Shown: positions 37,701 through 48,804 of the stretch, piece by piece | Layout of the letters: each line of letters starts with the position of its first letter | Position numbering within the stretch: position 1 is the first letter of the stretch | From: Mangifera indica | Taxonomy: Eukaryota; Streptophyta; Magnoliopsida; Sapindales; Anacardiaceae | Direction of reading: 5' to 3' | Assembly (NCBI RefSeq): GCF_011075055.1 | Contig: NC_058147.1 | Location: forward strand, 7,378,001-7,442,000 | DNA length: 64,000 bases | Notes under the pieces: generated by a model | What the model was told of the DNA's origin: nothing | The model's database searches: none | The model's input: the letters and a program-made list of their open reading frames with translations, nothing else | Translations under genes and position numbers: made by a program

Positions 37701-38929
37701 GTAAATGTAAAAGATAGAGAAATAACTAACTCTTACTTATATATAGAGTTAATTGTGACCTCCTATCAAAAGTCACTTGCTTAAAAAGAGTCATCTATTT
37801 TCATTATAAAAACTTACATCTTTTTATTATAAAGAGTTTTCTCTTTTCATTATAAGAGTTATATATTTACATTAACTAATAGAATTTATGTACTAAAAAT
37901 TTTATTAAATATTAATTATTTTATCAAATAAATGCGATTATACTTAATAAAAATAAATTTTTAATGCCATGTGAGCTATAAATCCTACATTCTCCCACGT
38001 AGCTCATATATTATTACTTTCATAATTTAATAAGAAGAACGTAATGTACACAAAATTTTATACCAAAATCTTTTTTTACATTGGTTATAACATTATATTA
38101 TTATTAAACTAAAATATTAAAGCAAGTTATGACAGTTGTATGTCACTTTCTCGACACAATCTCTTCCATGTACCACAATACTTAATGTAATATTGCTATT
38201 TATCCATGTGAACATGACTCAACCTTTATACCATCAATCTTGAATTCTTTTTCGTCATCATTATGTTCATCATCAATATGGCATTGTCAAGAAAATTAAA
38301 TTGTAAGTCTGTCGAAGGCACTATCCATATTGATAAGAGAGATTTTTATTTTTATGAATTTAGTAATGTTGGATTAATCTTCCGGCTCTAATGGTATGCT
38401 GAGTAAATAAAATAATAAATACATAATTATAATAAGTAAAATCAAAGTCTGATTACAATTAAATTAGATCACAAAGTGTCAAACATTCAACCCTTTCTTT
38501 TTACGCAGTATTAACATCTGACTTTAGTCTAATTAAAGTTCCATAATTTGCTGAATTAGGCAAATTAATTAAGCAATATTAGCATACGATAATTATTTTG
38601 ATTGCGCGCAACTGTGATTGATCCAACAGAGTTCCTAAACCACCGTGACTGGCCAACAAGCCGCAGAGAGTGAGGTAGATAAGGCAGACTGCAACGCGCA
38701 GGAGAGAAGTGAGTAAAAGAGAGTAGACAGATGAGGATTTAAAGAAGAGCCATTGCGAGGTTTAGGAAAATAATCATTCTCTACAAAGTAAACTTTAAGA
38801 AGAGCAAATAAAAAATAGTTTTAATTAATTATTCAACCATTGCCTTTTAAACAAAATCTTGATTTAACAATAGACTGATAACATAACATGGCGAAAAGCA
38901 GAAATCTTGGGTGTACAACATTGACAATG
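34779..38929. other. Long AT-rich stretch without a recognisable gene
   Basis: Short open frames (for example 35885-36076, 37374-37607) have low-complexity composition and no recognisable family. A segment near 36720-36900 shares words with 26600-26760 and 61020-61200, suggesting a dispersed AT-rich repeat. Nothing else is supportable. Confidence 0.4.
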
Positions 38930-39900
38930 AGAAGAGAAAGTCAAAATTTATGAGTTTTGGGCTGAAATCCACTTCCACCACACACCTCGTCTTCGTATCA
39001 AATTACCTTCCATTTCTACCGAAGTCGAGCCTTTCAACGCATCAAGAGTATGATACGAACCTTAGGAGAACCACACTTCAAAAGCTAGCTATTGAGATGG
39101 GAGAGCCCAAGGTTATATAAACCCCACACTAGTTACCCATACTTTCCAATGTGGGATCCAAGTCTCATACCTTGCACTTGGGATCCTAACATATCACCAC
39201 GCTCTGCAACCCTGGCGCCCACGCTGTGGGGCTGTGCGCTAGCTCCCTGCAATGCCAGCATCACCACCCGCGCCGCACGATTGCAACTGGGAGACATAGT
39301 GATGACTCTGATACCAAATGATATGAACCTTAGGAGAACCACACCTCAAAAGCTAGCTATTGAGATAGGAGAGCCGAAGGTCATATCAACCCCACACTAG
39401 TTGCCCAAACTTTCCAATGTGGGATCCAAGTCCCATACCTTGTACTTGGGATCCTAACAGAGTAAAGGATATATCTGTACTCGTTTTTTTTTACCATCCT
39501 GAATTCTGCAGTATGGGATATTGACCCTTCGCCATCCATCAGTGAAATCAAGTACGGGTCATCACAAAGATTTTCATCGCTGAAATAGTATTCGATTTGC
39601 TTCCTGATGCTATCCTTTAAAGCTGCGAGTGGCATAGTAGCAGTTGGATTCAGTTCAGATATGGAGACACATAGTTAATAGCCTGTGTAGGAAAGCCTGG
39701 AGCAAGTGTATATCAACAACCCAGATCTCCAACATAAAATCCTTGATCAATCCTGCCAACAGCGTCAACCGCATCACCGAGGGGAACATGAACAAAAGGT
39801 TGCACAGGTGTAGGACTTGCACTGTAAGGCTGCTGGTAAGCAGCAGAATGAAGTTGAGGTTAATAGGGAAAAGGAACGGGCATATCTAAATCACGCTGAG
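38930..39900 (-). pseudogene. La-related protein (LARP1-like) gene fragment split by a TRIM
   Basis: Minus-strand fragment of a La-motif RNA-binding protein. After an acceptor (TCTGTAG at 39901-39902) it reads QRDLDMPVPFP, then AAYQQPYSASPTPVQPFVHV, then MPLAALKDSIRKQIEYYFSD and ENLCDDPYLISLMD (the La motif), then AEFRMVKK. Past the TRIM at 39051-39459 the same reading continues LDALKGSTSVEMEGNLIRRR and WWKWIS. Breaks: a stop after VPFPY, frame shifts between 39660 and 39780, and an A9 run that shifts VKK. The TRIM lies within the La-motif exon, so the fragment is non-functional. Confidence 0.82.
39051..39459 (-). mobile_element. TRIM-1: terminal-repeat retrotransposon in miniature
   Basis: 409 bp with two 141-bp LTRs (39051-39191 and 39319-39459) and a perfect 5-bp TSD GAGTA (39046-39050, 39460-39464). 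LTR ends are TG..CA. On the minus strand the 5' LTR (39319-39459) is followed by TTTGGTATCAGAGTC, a primer-binding site for initiator-Met tRNA. The 127-bp interior has no coding capacity. Inserted in the LARP1-like fragment. Confidence 0.93.
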
Positions 39901-39938
39901 CTACAGAAAGGAAAGCCAGAAGAATTGTGTAAAAAATG

Positions 39939-40103
39939 ATTGAATTGGAAGGCTGAAGAGTGTAATGATTTTATAATGGTTCAATCCAAATCTTCTGGTG
40001 ACTCTGATTTCATATAACTAATTTTAAAGGATTCCCTTTTCCTAAATGGACACTAATTTGATTTTATTCTAGTTATTATTCACTGCAAAAATCCTAGAAA
40101 TAA
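39939..40103. repeat. Direct repeat, right copy
   Basis: Partner of 34613-34778. It begins about 40 bp from the LARP-fragment acceptor and ends at the start of a different block (atgatacggtgccg). The two copies flank 5.2 kb that includes the LARP1-like fragment and TRIM-1. Confidence 0.75.
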
Positions 40104-40865
40104 TGATACGGTGCCGTATGAGTCGGTTCTTAATTGCAAACAATTGAGGAACGGTGTCGTTTATTTTTGTCTTGATACGGTGTCGTCTAATTGAACGCGC
40201 GTGTTATGTTTTTACAAACTGCGGAATAATTGAATAGAATAGTTTTTGGCGCAAAACTCATGAACCAAATTCTCTCCTTCTTCTTCATTCTGTAATTCAT
40301 CTTCTCTTTTCTAGATTCTTCTGTTAATCATCTTTCCAAAACCAACTCCGCGCATCAAAATGCAAGTGCTTTTGATAATAAAGTTTTAGTGCATTGTGAT
40401 GCTCACAAAGTGTTTGATAAAATTCCTACATAGTAATATTAGAATTTTTTAAAACAAAGTCTAAGTGCATTATGATGATGATGATGCTCATTTTGAGTTA
40501 CTGCTTTTGTGGAACAAAGTCTTACACACTTAGTAATAACGGACGTTTGATGTGCGATTTTCAATAAAAACTGCGTAATTTGTAATCTGTTCATAATTGT
40601 CATGAAGGGAAAAAATATATATGCTTGGATGTCTGGTAGGCGTTTTTGTATAATAATAAACTCAATTAACTTTTAATATACTTGTGCACTAGACATCATG
40701 GATGATCCATTCCATCTAACCAGAATCTAATAGGTGGATCATTTGGATCCTGTAAGCAAAATCACACCAGTTCAAAATTAGCACTTGACTCATGGGTAGG
40801 CCTATTTCATGTCAATTGATTCAATTAATTCAAGGGAGAAACTTGACTTATTATGTCCACTTTCG

Positions 40866-41669
40866 GGAGACACTTTCAGGTGCTGCAGCCGGTGGACTTG
40901 GATCCTTGGACTTTCTTGGAAACAATCAACTAGTATGATTATTCATGTATTGTCTAAGTGTTGTTTCTTCACTATTTGTTTTATTTATTTGATTCTATTG
41001 AAGCACCACGTTGCAGTGACAGAATGTGTTGAGTTCAATTTCCTTTCAATTATTGTCCTGTAGTTAACATGTGTTGGCTACATTCCATTTAATATGATTT
41101 TGTTGATGTGTTGTAGGATTAGCAGTGTTAAAGTTAATGTAATGGGTCATGTTTATCATAAGAAAATGAACTATGACATAATCCACCCAGAAATACATGT
41201 TTTTATGAATATTTGATAATTATTCTAATTCATACATCTTTTAAGTAGTTATTGATCGATATGCTCAGAAAGTTTGGGTTATGGTTGGATTTCACAATAT
41301 TTTCTGCTTATGTTGAAGAATTACTTGATTAGGCCTTGATATGCTTAATTGATTGTTGAAACTTTTTCCTACCACTGACTAATTGTTTTCTGTAACTTTA
41401 TTAGCATTTCAGTTTCAAGCTTTATGTTGAATGGTGCAATCAAATCCACGGATTTTACAGGTCCATAACTTTTTCTTTTTCTTCTTTTGCTTTGAATCAG
41501 TTATTTTTAGTTAATCTTGACCTTTGATTGGAGTTAAGACTGCTATTTCTGTGTTACAGCCTATGCTTCAGGAGCTTGGAAAGCAAAACCCACAGCTTTT
41601 AAGATTAATTCAATAACACCCGGCAGAATTCCTTCAGTTAATAAATGAACGTATTGATGGCTCTGAAGG
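40866..41669 (+). pseudogene. RAD23: RAD23-like gene fragment, copy 1
   Basis: Three exon-like pieces of RAD23, the ubiquitin-receptor and DNA-repair partner of XPC/RAD4. 40866-40931 reads SGAAAGGLGSLDFLGNNQ and ends at GTATGA. 41413-41460 reads FQALC, stop, MVQSNPRILQ, from a TTTCAG acceptor. 41560-41669 reads PMLQELGKQNPQLLRLIQ, stop, AEFLQLINE, GSEG, ending at GTGAGT; this is the XPC-binding (STI1-like) domain. The stops replace an Arg and a Glu codon. UBL and UBA domains are missing. A decayed genomic fragment. Confidence 0.85.
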
Positions 41670-42270
41670 GTGAGTACTCTATTTGACACATGTATATTAG
41701 GTTTATTGATGGGGAATCTATAATAAAGTTATAGAAGCATTTTAGATAATAATATATAATAGGAATGAAATATTTCATTAATTTCTTTCTCAACTTGTCT
41801 TCTATTTTTTCTCTGCTTTCCTTAATTTCCATCCACTGTCCCTTTCTTTGCTTTGTGATCTCGATTATCACAGATAGAAAATTAAGGGGAGATAATATAG
41901 AAGGAAAAAAATAATGGGGTAAGATGAGAGTGGAGAGGCATGACATGAAGAGATAATTGATATTGAGTATTCAAAACACATGAAGACCCTACATTCCCAA
42001 ACAAACAATACAGTCTTAAGTATTTCCAACATAATAAACTTTCATTAGAAGTACTAAAATCTGCCTATAATGTGTAATGAAATATTCAAATTTCTTGAGC
42101 AATTTGAAATAACTACAAAAGCTTGATTGTAGGTTATCCATATGTTATAGGAAAATAAAAAATAAGACTTATCTTTCATCTATAGTAGCTGGTATGATTT
42201 CTAAAATTGTTACATAATGAGTATTATCTTGATGTAATGCACCTTTTATTTTAGATTCTTGAGGGATTTT

Positions 42271-42683
42271 TTATACGAACCTCAAAAGCTAGCTATTGAG
42301 ATGGGAGACACCAAGGTCATATAAACCCCACACTAGTTGCCCATACTTTTCAATGTGGGATCCAAGTCTTATACCTTGCACTTGGGATCCTAGCATACCA
42401 CCATGCTCTGCAATCTAGATGTCCACGCGGGCTAACTGTGCGCTAACTCCCTGTTAGCCCCGGGCGAATACTGCAATGCTAGCGTCACCACCTGCGTTGC
42501 GCGATTACAACTGGGAGACATGTTGATGACTCTAATACCAAATTATATGAACCTTAGGAGAACCATACCTCAAAAGCTAGCTATTGAGATGAGAGATTCC
42601 AAGCCTATATAAACCCTACACTAGTTGTCCATACTTTCCAATGTGGGATCCAAGTCCCATACCTTGCACTTGGGATTCTAACA
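42271..42683 (-). mobile_element. TRIM-2: TRIM element in RAD23 segment copy 1
   Basis: Same family as TRIM-1. Left LTR 42271-42395 (shortened by about 16 bp: ttaggagaaccacac is missing), right LTR 42543-42683 (141 bp), TSD ATTTT (42266-42270 and 42684-42688), primer-binding-site complement gactctaataccaaa at about 42527-42542. The same insertion site and TSD are used by TRIM-3. Confidence 0.9.
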
Positions 42684-42790
42684 ATTTTTTTTCCAAAAAG
42701 TTTCTATGCCAGAAATCTTTTGATGTGTGTTAGATACCAGATATTTTTTAGACTTAAATGCCTGAAAATTCAATGTTTTTTACTGGTGCT

Positions 42791-43629
42791 ATGAAATATA
42801 ATGGACACCGGAAGTCTGAAGTTCTACTTGTTCCATTTATTCTCTATTTTGTTGATACTGGAGTAATACTGCATAACTAGTCATGCATACAAACTGACTT
42901 TGCTTTGTTATATGTTATGCTGTGTTATCCATTAAAATTTGTTAAATTTATATAATTCTAGATTTCACTAATTCATTTTAATATAACATAAGCTTTTACA
43001 GTTGGTAAATGTAGTGTTAGTTGTTTAATGGTTTGAGTCCTTGAACTAAAAGTTTAGTCGTATATAATTTCTTGGGTAATTAGCTTATGGTCTTGTTTCA
43101 AGAAACTTTCTTCACCTTATTTCTACAAACCATGTATTAGAGATACTTCCATTGGTGTGACATGATTTGATCTATTTTTGCTTGCTTTACTTTGTTTGAT
43201 ATTTAGTTTGTGGGATTAAAAAAAAAGATATGTTTGAATATATATATTTTCACAGAACCACCCATTGATGAACCTTGAGTCTCGAGATCCAATGTACAAA
43301 TTCATAAGGTATTCTTGATGTTTCGTTGGATGATGTTTCATCCATTTCTTATAAACTGATATAAATTCTGTACTTTTAGGTTGTACCTATCAAAGCACAC
43401 ACTTAACACTCCAACATCTAAAATATGTTTAAATAATTAACCATTGGCTTTTCTAGGAGCCCTTCTTTACAAGAGCCCTTCAATCATTAGGTCACAACAT
43501 CTGGATCCAAATCTTCATAGACAATCTATGAAATACCTCCCAAGATTTGTTGAGTTTCCTTGTTTTGCATATTCCAACAATGAGACGATAGAAAAAGATG
43601 ATTTCAGGCTGAAAGTTCCTATTTTATTA
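42791..43629. other. Intergenic, no recognisable gene
   Basis: AT-rich. Short exon-like words near 43257-43305 (NHPLMNLESRDPMYKFIR in one frame, after a CACAG) hint at another gene fragment, but I cannot name the family. Confidence 0.3.
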
Positions 43630-44060
43630 AGTATGAAATAGTTTAATAGCACATTTTTGCAGAGCCCATCAATTAAAATATTATATGTAATTAAATTGGG
43701 TGGAACATTATTCAGTTGCCGCTCCCCAAATAGTTTCCTTGCATATTTATCTTTACATGCAAGAAAAAGACTTATTAACAATGTGTTATAGGTAGCAACC
43801 TGTGGCCTGGCCTAACACCTTTTGAATAAAGACTCATAACTTGTATAACTTTTGGATTCTTGCAATACCAATTCATCAAAGTAGTACGTATAGCTATATT
43901 CATTAGTTCTGCATTCCTTACTAATCATTGTATCAAACAACTCCTTTCAATCCATTGACTTCCTTTTCTTGCAAAGCTCATTTAGGAGCACTCTAAATGT
44001 CAAGACATCAGGACACACACCTTCATCCAACATCTCAATGCACAATGTTTTTTCTTTAAC
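43630..44060 (-). pseudogene. Pentatricopeptide-repeat (PPR) gene fragment
   Basis: Minus-strand pieces match the 35-residue PPR consensus: EMLDEGVCPDVLTFRVLLNE with LCKK (about 44030-43970), ELFDTMISKEC, then ATYNTLLISLFL, then ARKLFGE and NVPPNLITYNILIDGLCKN (to about 43650). PPR proteins bind organellar RNA. Stops (after SMD and KRC) and frame changes show it is dead. Order and spacing fit three to four consecutive repeats. Confidence 0.75.
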
Positions 44061-44435
44061 TTTTGGTCTATTAGTTACTTTAGGCCAAAATTTATGTTTT
44101 AAGAGTCAATGTGCTTCTTATAGGTCATAATTCCAAAAGGCAAAGATAGAAAGAGTGACTTACTTGTTACACATGATAATGGGAGCCCTTTCAAAATTAT
44201 TCATGTAATGAGTATCACTTTACCAAGTTTACATTACATACATCTATAAATAATATTTTGTTCAATTTACCATTCTCTATTATGAGTTTAGAGTGAAAGG
44301 GATAATCTCACCACTCTGATAAAGAAATAAGAGTGGGTCAAGACAAGATATAAAGAGACATCCAATCTTAAAGTGTATTTTTTTTTTCTTTTACCAAATG
44401 ATTCAAATTTTTTCAAAACAATGTTTAAAACTAGA
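44061..44435. other. Intergenic, no recognisable gene
   Basis: A weak continuation of the PPR reading may extend to about 44140 (minus strand); otherwise nothing is recognised. Confidence 0.3.
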
Positions 44436-45680
44436 CACTACGAAAACATTTTGGCAACTTTTTGTTTGATAGGTATTATATTTTTAAATCTCCTATATGA
44501 TAATCTTGAGATTGATGATCTTTTATTTCTATGAAATCTAATTTGTTTCTTTAACTATTTTAATTGTTGATATATTTGTTCATAATTCTTTTGTAACTTT
44601 TGGAATGATTATTAATATTAGATAAACGAAAGACTTCTTATGAATTATTTTTTAATTGTATAATCTATATTTTTATTTAATTGTTGGATTGACATGTTTT
44701 TTATTTAATATAATTTGTTTATGACTTTTATTGTTATTTTATTGATCCATGTATATAAATATTACGGCAGAAATGCTCATAATTAATTTTATGTTTTCTA
44801 AACAGTAATATCTATTGTTGATATTATGTATAATGATTGATATATTTACTTATAACAATAAAAATATTTATTGTTAATATATGTTTAGTGACTAATAAAT
44901 ATCCAATTGTTATATTTATCCTCTCGTTATAAGTATTATTATCATAATTTTAAAGACCAATTATATATATTCTTATAAAATTATAAGTTTTTTAAATCTC
45001 TCGCTAAAACACATACAAACCTGTTGTTATTAGGATAATATCTAATGTGAACATTTTTTATCAAATTACTAGGGCTAGTTTTTAGGGTGTAAAAGCTAAT
45101 TTTTTAAACTATTGAAGGGTATATTAAAATTTTAAAAAAGCTCCACCATCAAGCAATCCTTGCACAAGAGCGGGTTCATGTTTTGAAAAAATCAAAGACC
45201 AAGGATGGATATGTGGCAGTTAAGGTGGATATGCGACAAGCATATGATCAGATAGAACACTTATATTTATATAATTAGTAATTTAATTTTTAGTATTTTT
45301 AATTGAAATATAAATTGGAAGAGTAAACTTTTATTTTATTTGATTTTTTTGTCATCTTTCTAAGAATTTTATAAAAAGAAATTAATAGATTTTTTTGTTT
45401 CAATTTTTGCTTTATCTTTCTTCCATCATTGAATACGATCACCAAATTGGATATTTGAAAACTATTGGCATCAAATTTTATCTCATTTAGTACTTTTGTG
45501 TTTCTCACCTGAGCCCTAGCGTGACATCAAAAAGAAGAAAATGGGAGGAGGCAGGGCAGAAGTCAAAGATTTCTCGTGAGAGGAACTTGGAGAAGCAAAA
45601 AGAAGCAGTCAAAGATTTCAGTTAGATTCACGCTTTCTCTCCTTCGATTTTACCTAAAGCTTTCGACACTATCCAAAAGG

Positions 45681-46364
45681 ATGTCTGGTCAATCTGATTC
45701 TACTATCTCTTTGTTTTCTCCAGTACACGTTTCAATTTCTATATTAATTTAACTCTTTTTTTAATTTATCTTATTTTTGTGATCAGTTTTTGAATTGTTG
45801 TTGAGCAGGTTGACTTTGTGGTAGAAGATGAGTTAATGGAGATTGTGCATAATATGAGAATGGATTATCTCAATTTCATCTGTGTATTTTCTAAGTTTCC
45901 CCTTCTTTGTGAAATCGAAGCTTTTAGTTTGTGATAATTTTTAATGGTCTAGTTGTTTCAAATGGCAGGATTATTTTGGTCCCTTCTTCTCTCAAATATT
46001 CATTAAACTGCTGCAGTGGCATGTCGTGGCTTTGAAGAAGAGAGGAAAATGCACAATTCGGTCTCCTCAGTGGATGCCTGTCATTGTGTATTTATGTGTT
46101 AATTTTTATGCTTAATTCCTTTATGTAATTTTTTGTTTATTAGTATAAAGCTGCTAGTTACTTGTTAATCATTATTTAAAGTCAGTCTATAAAGTGAGAA
46201 ATAAAAAATGCACTTTAGATTCGATTTTTCTCTAATTTCTTATATTATTTGTTATATCGTGTATAAAATTTAACACAGGTTTTGGAGGCAGAATGAGAAG
46301 ATAAGGGACATTTCAGATTGTACCATTCCATTACATAGAGATATTCAGACTTCTTTTTTGACCA
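45681..46364 (+). pseudogene. PSF2: GINS complex subunit PSF2 pseudogene, copy 2
   Basis: Second copy of the fragment at 8.9 kb, with a better 5' end: ATG at 45681, MSGQSDSTISLFSP. Exon 2 45809-45883 (VDFVVEDELMEIV, MRMDYLNFIC), exon 3 45969-46083 (DYFGPFFSQI, VALKKRGKCTIRSPQW), exon 4 46279-46364 (VLEAE, stop; then FHYIEI in another frame), each with AG before and GT after. Broken in exon 4 (TGA for the Arg of VLEAER, plus frame changes), and the C-terminal part is missing. Confidence 0.82.
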
Positions 46365-46564
46365 GTAAGCATTGATGCATTTGTTTTTTAATTTTAGTGT
46401 AAAATCATCTATCATATCAAACAATGTTGATATCAACTGTAATTTTGTGGATGGTAGTGCACGTGAAGACATGAAATATATATGGTTTATGGTTAGATTC
46501 AAAATGTTGAAAAATTTTCTCACAAAAACCATATATGTGAAATATATATGGTTAGTGTTTCTCT

Positions 46565-48600
46565 ATTGTGTTTAGTGGATTAAAAGTAAATGATAGTTAG
46601 ACGATTGGAGTAAAAGTTTTGGCATAACAGGAAGCATGACTCTCTCTTTTTTTTATTTTTTTTTTTGGTACTAGTAAGTTGATATTTTCAAACTTGTCTT
46701 GTCCATGTCTTTGGCTTCTATTGGACCCTGCCTATGCTTGCTTTATTATCTTATTTTATGTTGTTTCACTAAAATGTGTTTCGCCATCAATATGGGGCAT
46801 CAACCCGTGTATACAATACACTAATCTCCTCCACTAAAATTTGAGTTTTATTTGCCACACTAAATACTTTGGTCATTTACAAGATTTGGAATTCAAACAA
46901 GATGTTCGTTACACATTTTTAGCAATTGAGATTGAATTTTATTGGTTTTGTATTCTATATGAATATTTTTTGGTACTCTGTATGATTTTATTAGTTAGCA
47001 GCACATTAATTTGTAGGTGTAAAAGAATACACATCAATGTGCTTAAAAATGCAGGGACAATTATACATGTTCAAAATTGGTGACTGCAGTAACAGTTTTG
47101 CTACATTAACTCAGTATATTCCTATGTTTGAATATTGTGAACAGTCTTGGTACATTAAGTATTGTGCAACTTCCAATTTCAATAAAGTGTTCAAATTCTA
47201 ATGATTGCATTTTGTTTTTGATAATTGAAGGATTATAAGGTTTAGTTATGGTCAATTTTTTATTTTTGTGAATGAGTTTGAAATGAGATTTGATAATTAG
47301 TCTTTAAGTTCTATGATTTGTAAAACGTTCACTAATTCTATAAAAAGGCTTTGGAAAAAAGATCTTTTATTGTTGTTGTTATTCTAATTTCGACGAAATC
47401 TGTTTGAGTTGTCTATGATATTAAATTTAGGCAATAAAACTACTTTGAAGACTGAATCACTAGTAGTTAAGGGTTTAAACAGATCAATTTAGATTATTTT
47501 TAGTTATCGCTATTGATTTTTTTTTCAAGAGAATTTGAGGATTCTTATGTTCTTTTTTAATCAAATTGGGATGATGTTTTAAGATAATTCTTTAGTGCTT
47601 GTCTATGATTGGTGATAATTCTTTAGCACTTGGATATATGTTTCTAGAAAAAATTGTTTTACTTCAGGCATTAAAGTATTGTGTACTATTTTTTTCTATT
47701 TATTCCTTGTTAATTCTTTTCTTTATGCAATCTAAAGCTCATATACTTGGACAATAATGTCAAGTCACAGCCATCAATACTACTGTTTTACATTACTGTT
47801 GATGGCATCTAATTTCTTCATAATTCCTCACGTTTTCATCATCTTTTGATACCTTCCCTGATACTAAAACTTTTGAAAATTGATGCTACTGATTGAGTGG
47901 CTCAGATTTTATACTGGGGCATTCTTTGGAACTTGGAGATTAGCAATCAGAGTTTCAATATTGTTGATGTTGTGCCTGTAAACATGGAGGATCTAACTGG
48001 TAAACATCCTAATATCTTGGCATTTTGGGTATTATTGAAAAATTTTTTGGTGTTATCCTCCTTTTTCAGTGGATCCTGATATGATGAAATATGCTGTCTT
48101 GCACTTACATTTTTCATGGAAGCTTTTGTTTCTTTTCATGTTCTCACCCTGCACCTTTTCATGTCTGTCTTTTCTGTGCATATATTTGGAAATTTTTGAC
48201 ATTGTTCCTTACCTTTATTTTAAATATTCTGGGGACTAAATTGGCTATTGATGGTATTTGTGTAGGTAACTGAGTTGATCAGGCCAGTTGGTTTTTGCTA
48301 GGTAACTGGGAATAAATATATATTTGAATATGCGTATGTGTGTGTATATATATATATATATGTTATTCACATTTTAATCATATAGTCTCTCTGCACAATT
48401 TGTAGGTACTTGAAGATACAAGTGAATCATGAAATACTTGATAGTATTTGATAAATAGATTCTTATGTTATTTGTAATAACTTTTTGGTTTTGAGTATAG
48501 GGAGTTACCATTATAGGAAATTTATGGTTTTTTGTTCTTATTTTTTATAATTGTGGATCACATGGAGACTTTAAGTAATTGTTACTAGAACATAATTAAT
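46565..48600. other. Intergenic or element interior, no recognisable gene
   Basis: Several short frames, none with a recognisable family. A (TA)n/(TG)n tract lies at about 48330-48362. This block is absent from the matching place in the A unit (after 10060), so it arrived by insertion or was lost there. Confidence 0.35.
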
Positions 48601-48804
48601 GTCAATGAGTATGTTTTGATAATCAAAATTTTATTATCAATGTTGTTGTAATGAGGAGGATATTTATTTTTAATATTATATTTAAAAGACCAATAAATAT
48701 TGTTATGAGGATCGGGATATTCATTGTTGATATTATGTTTAGTGCCAATAAATATTGTTGTGATGATGAGAATATTTATTGTTGATATTATGTATAGTGA
48801 TGGG

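Larger units (their letters stand above)
40196..42790. repeat. Segmental duplication, copy 1 (RAD23 fragment plus TRIM-2)
   Basis: Matches 61476-64000 from gcgtgttatg to caatgttt, apart from small indels, including the intron-containing RAD23 fragment and a TRIM at the same site. In this copy the block follows 13 kb of transposon-rich DNA; in the other it follows the TNL-C 5' flank directly. Confidence 0.9.

Noticed and set aside
39133..39342. Short frames inside TRIM-1 on both strands
   Set aside because: TRIM elements are non-coding; the frames do not survive in TRIM-2 and TRIM-3.
34613..40103. The 166-bp repeat pair as LTRs of a 5.5-kb retrotransposon
   Set aside because: No TG..CA ends, no primer-binding site, no polypurine tract, no matching 5-bp TSD and no gag/pol between them.
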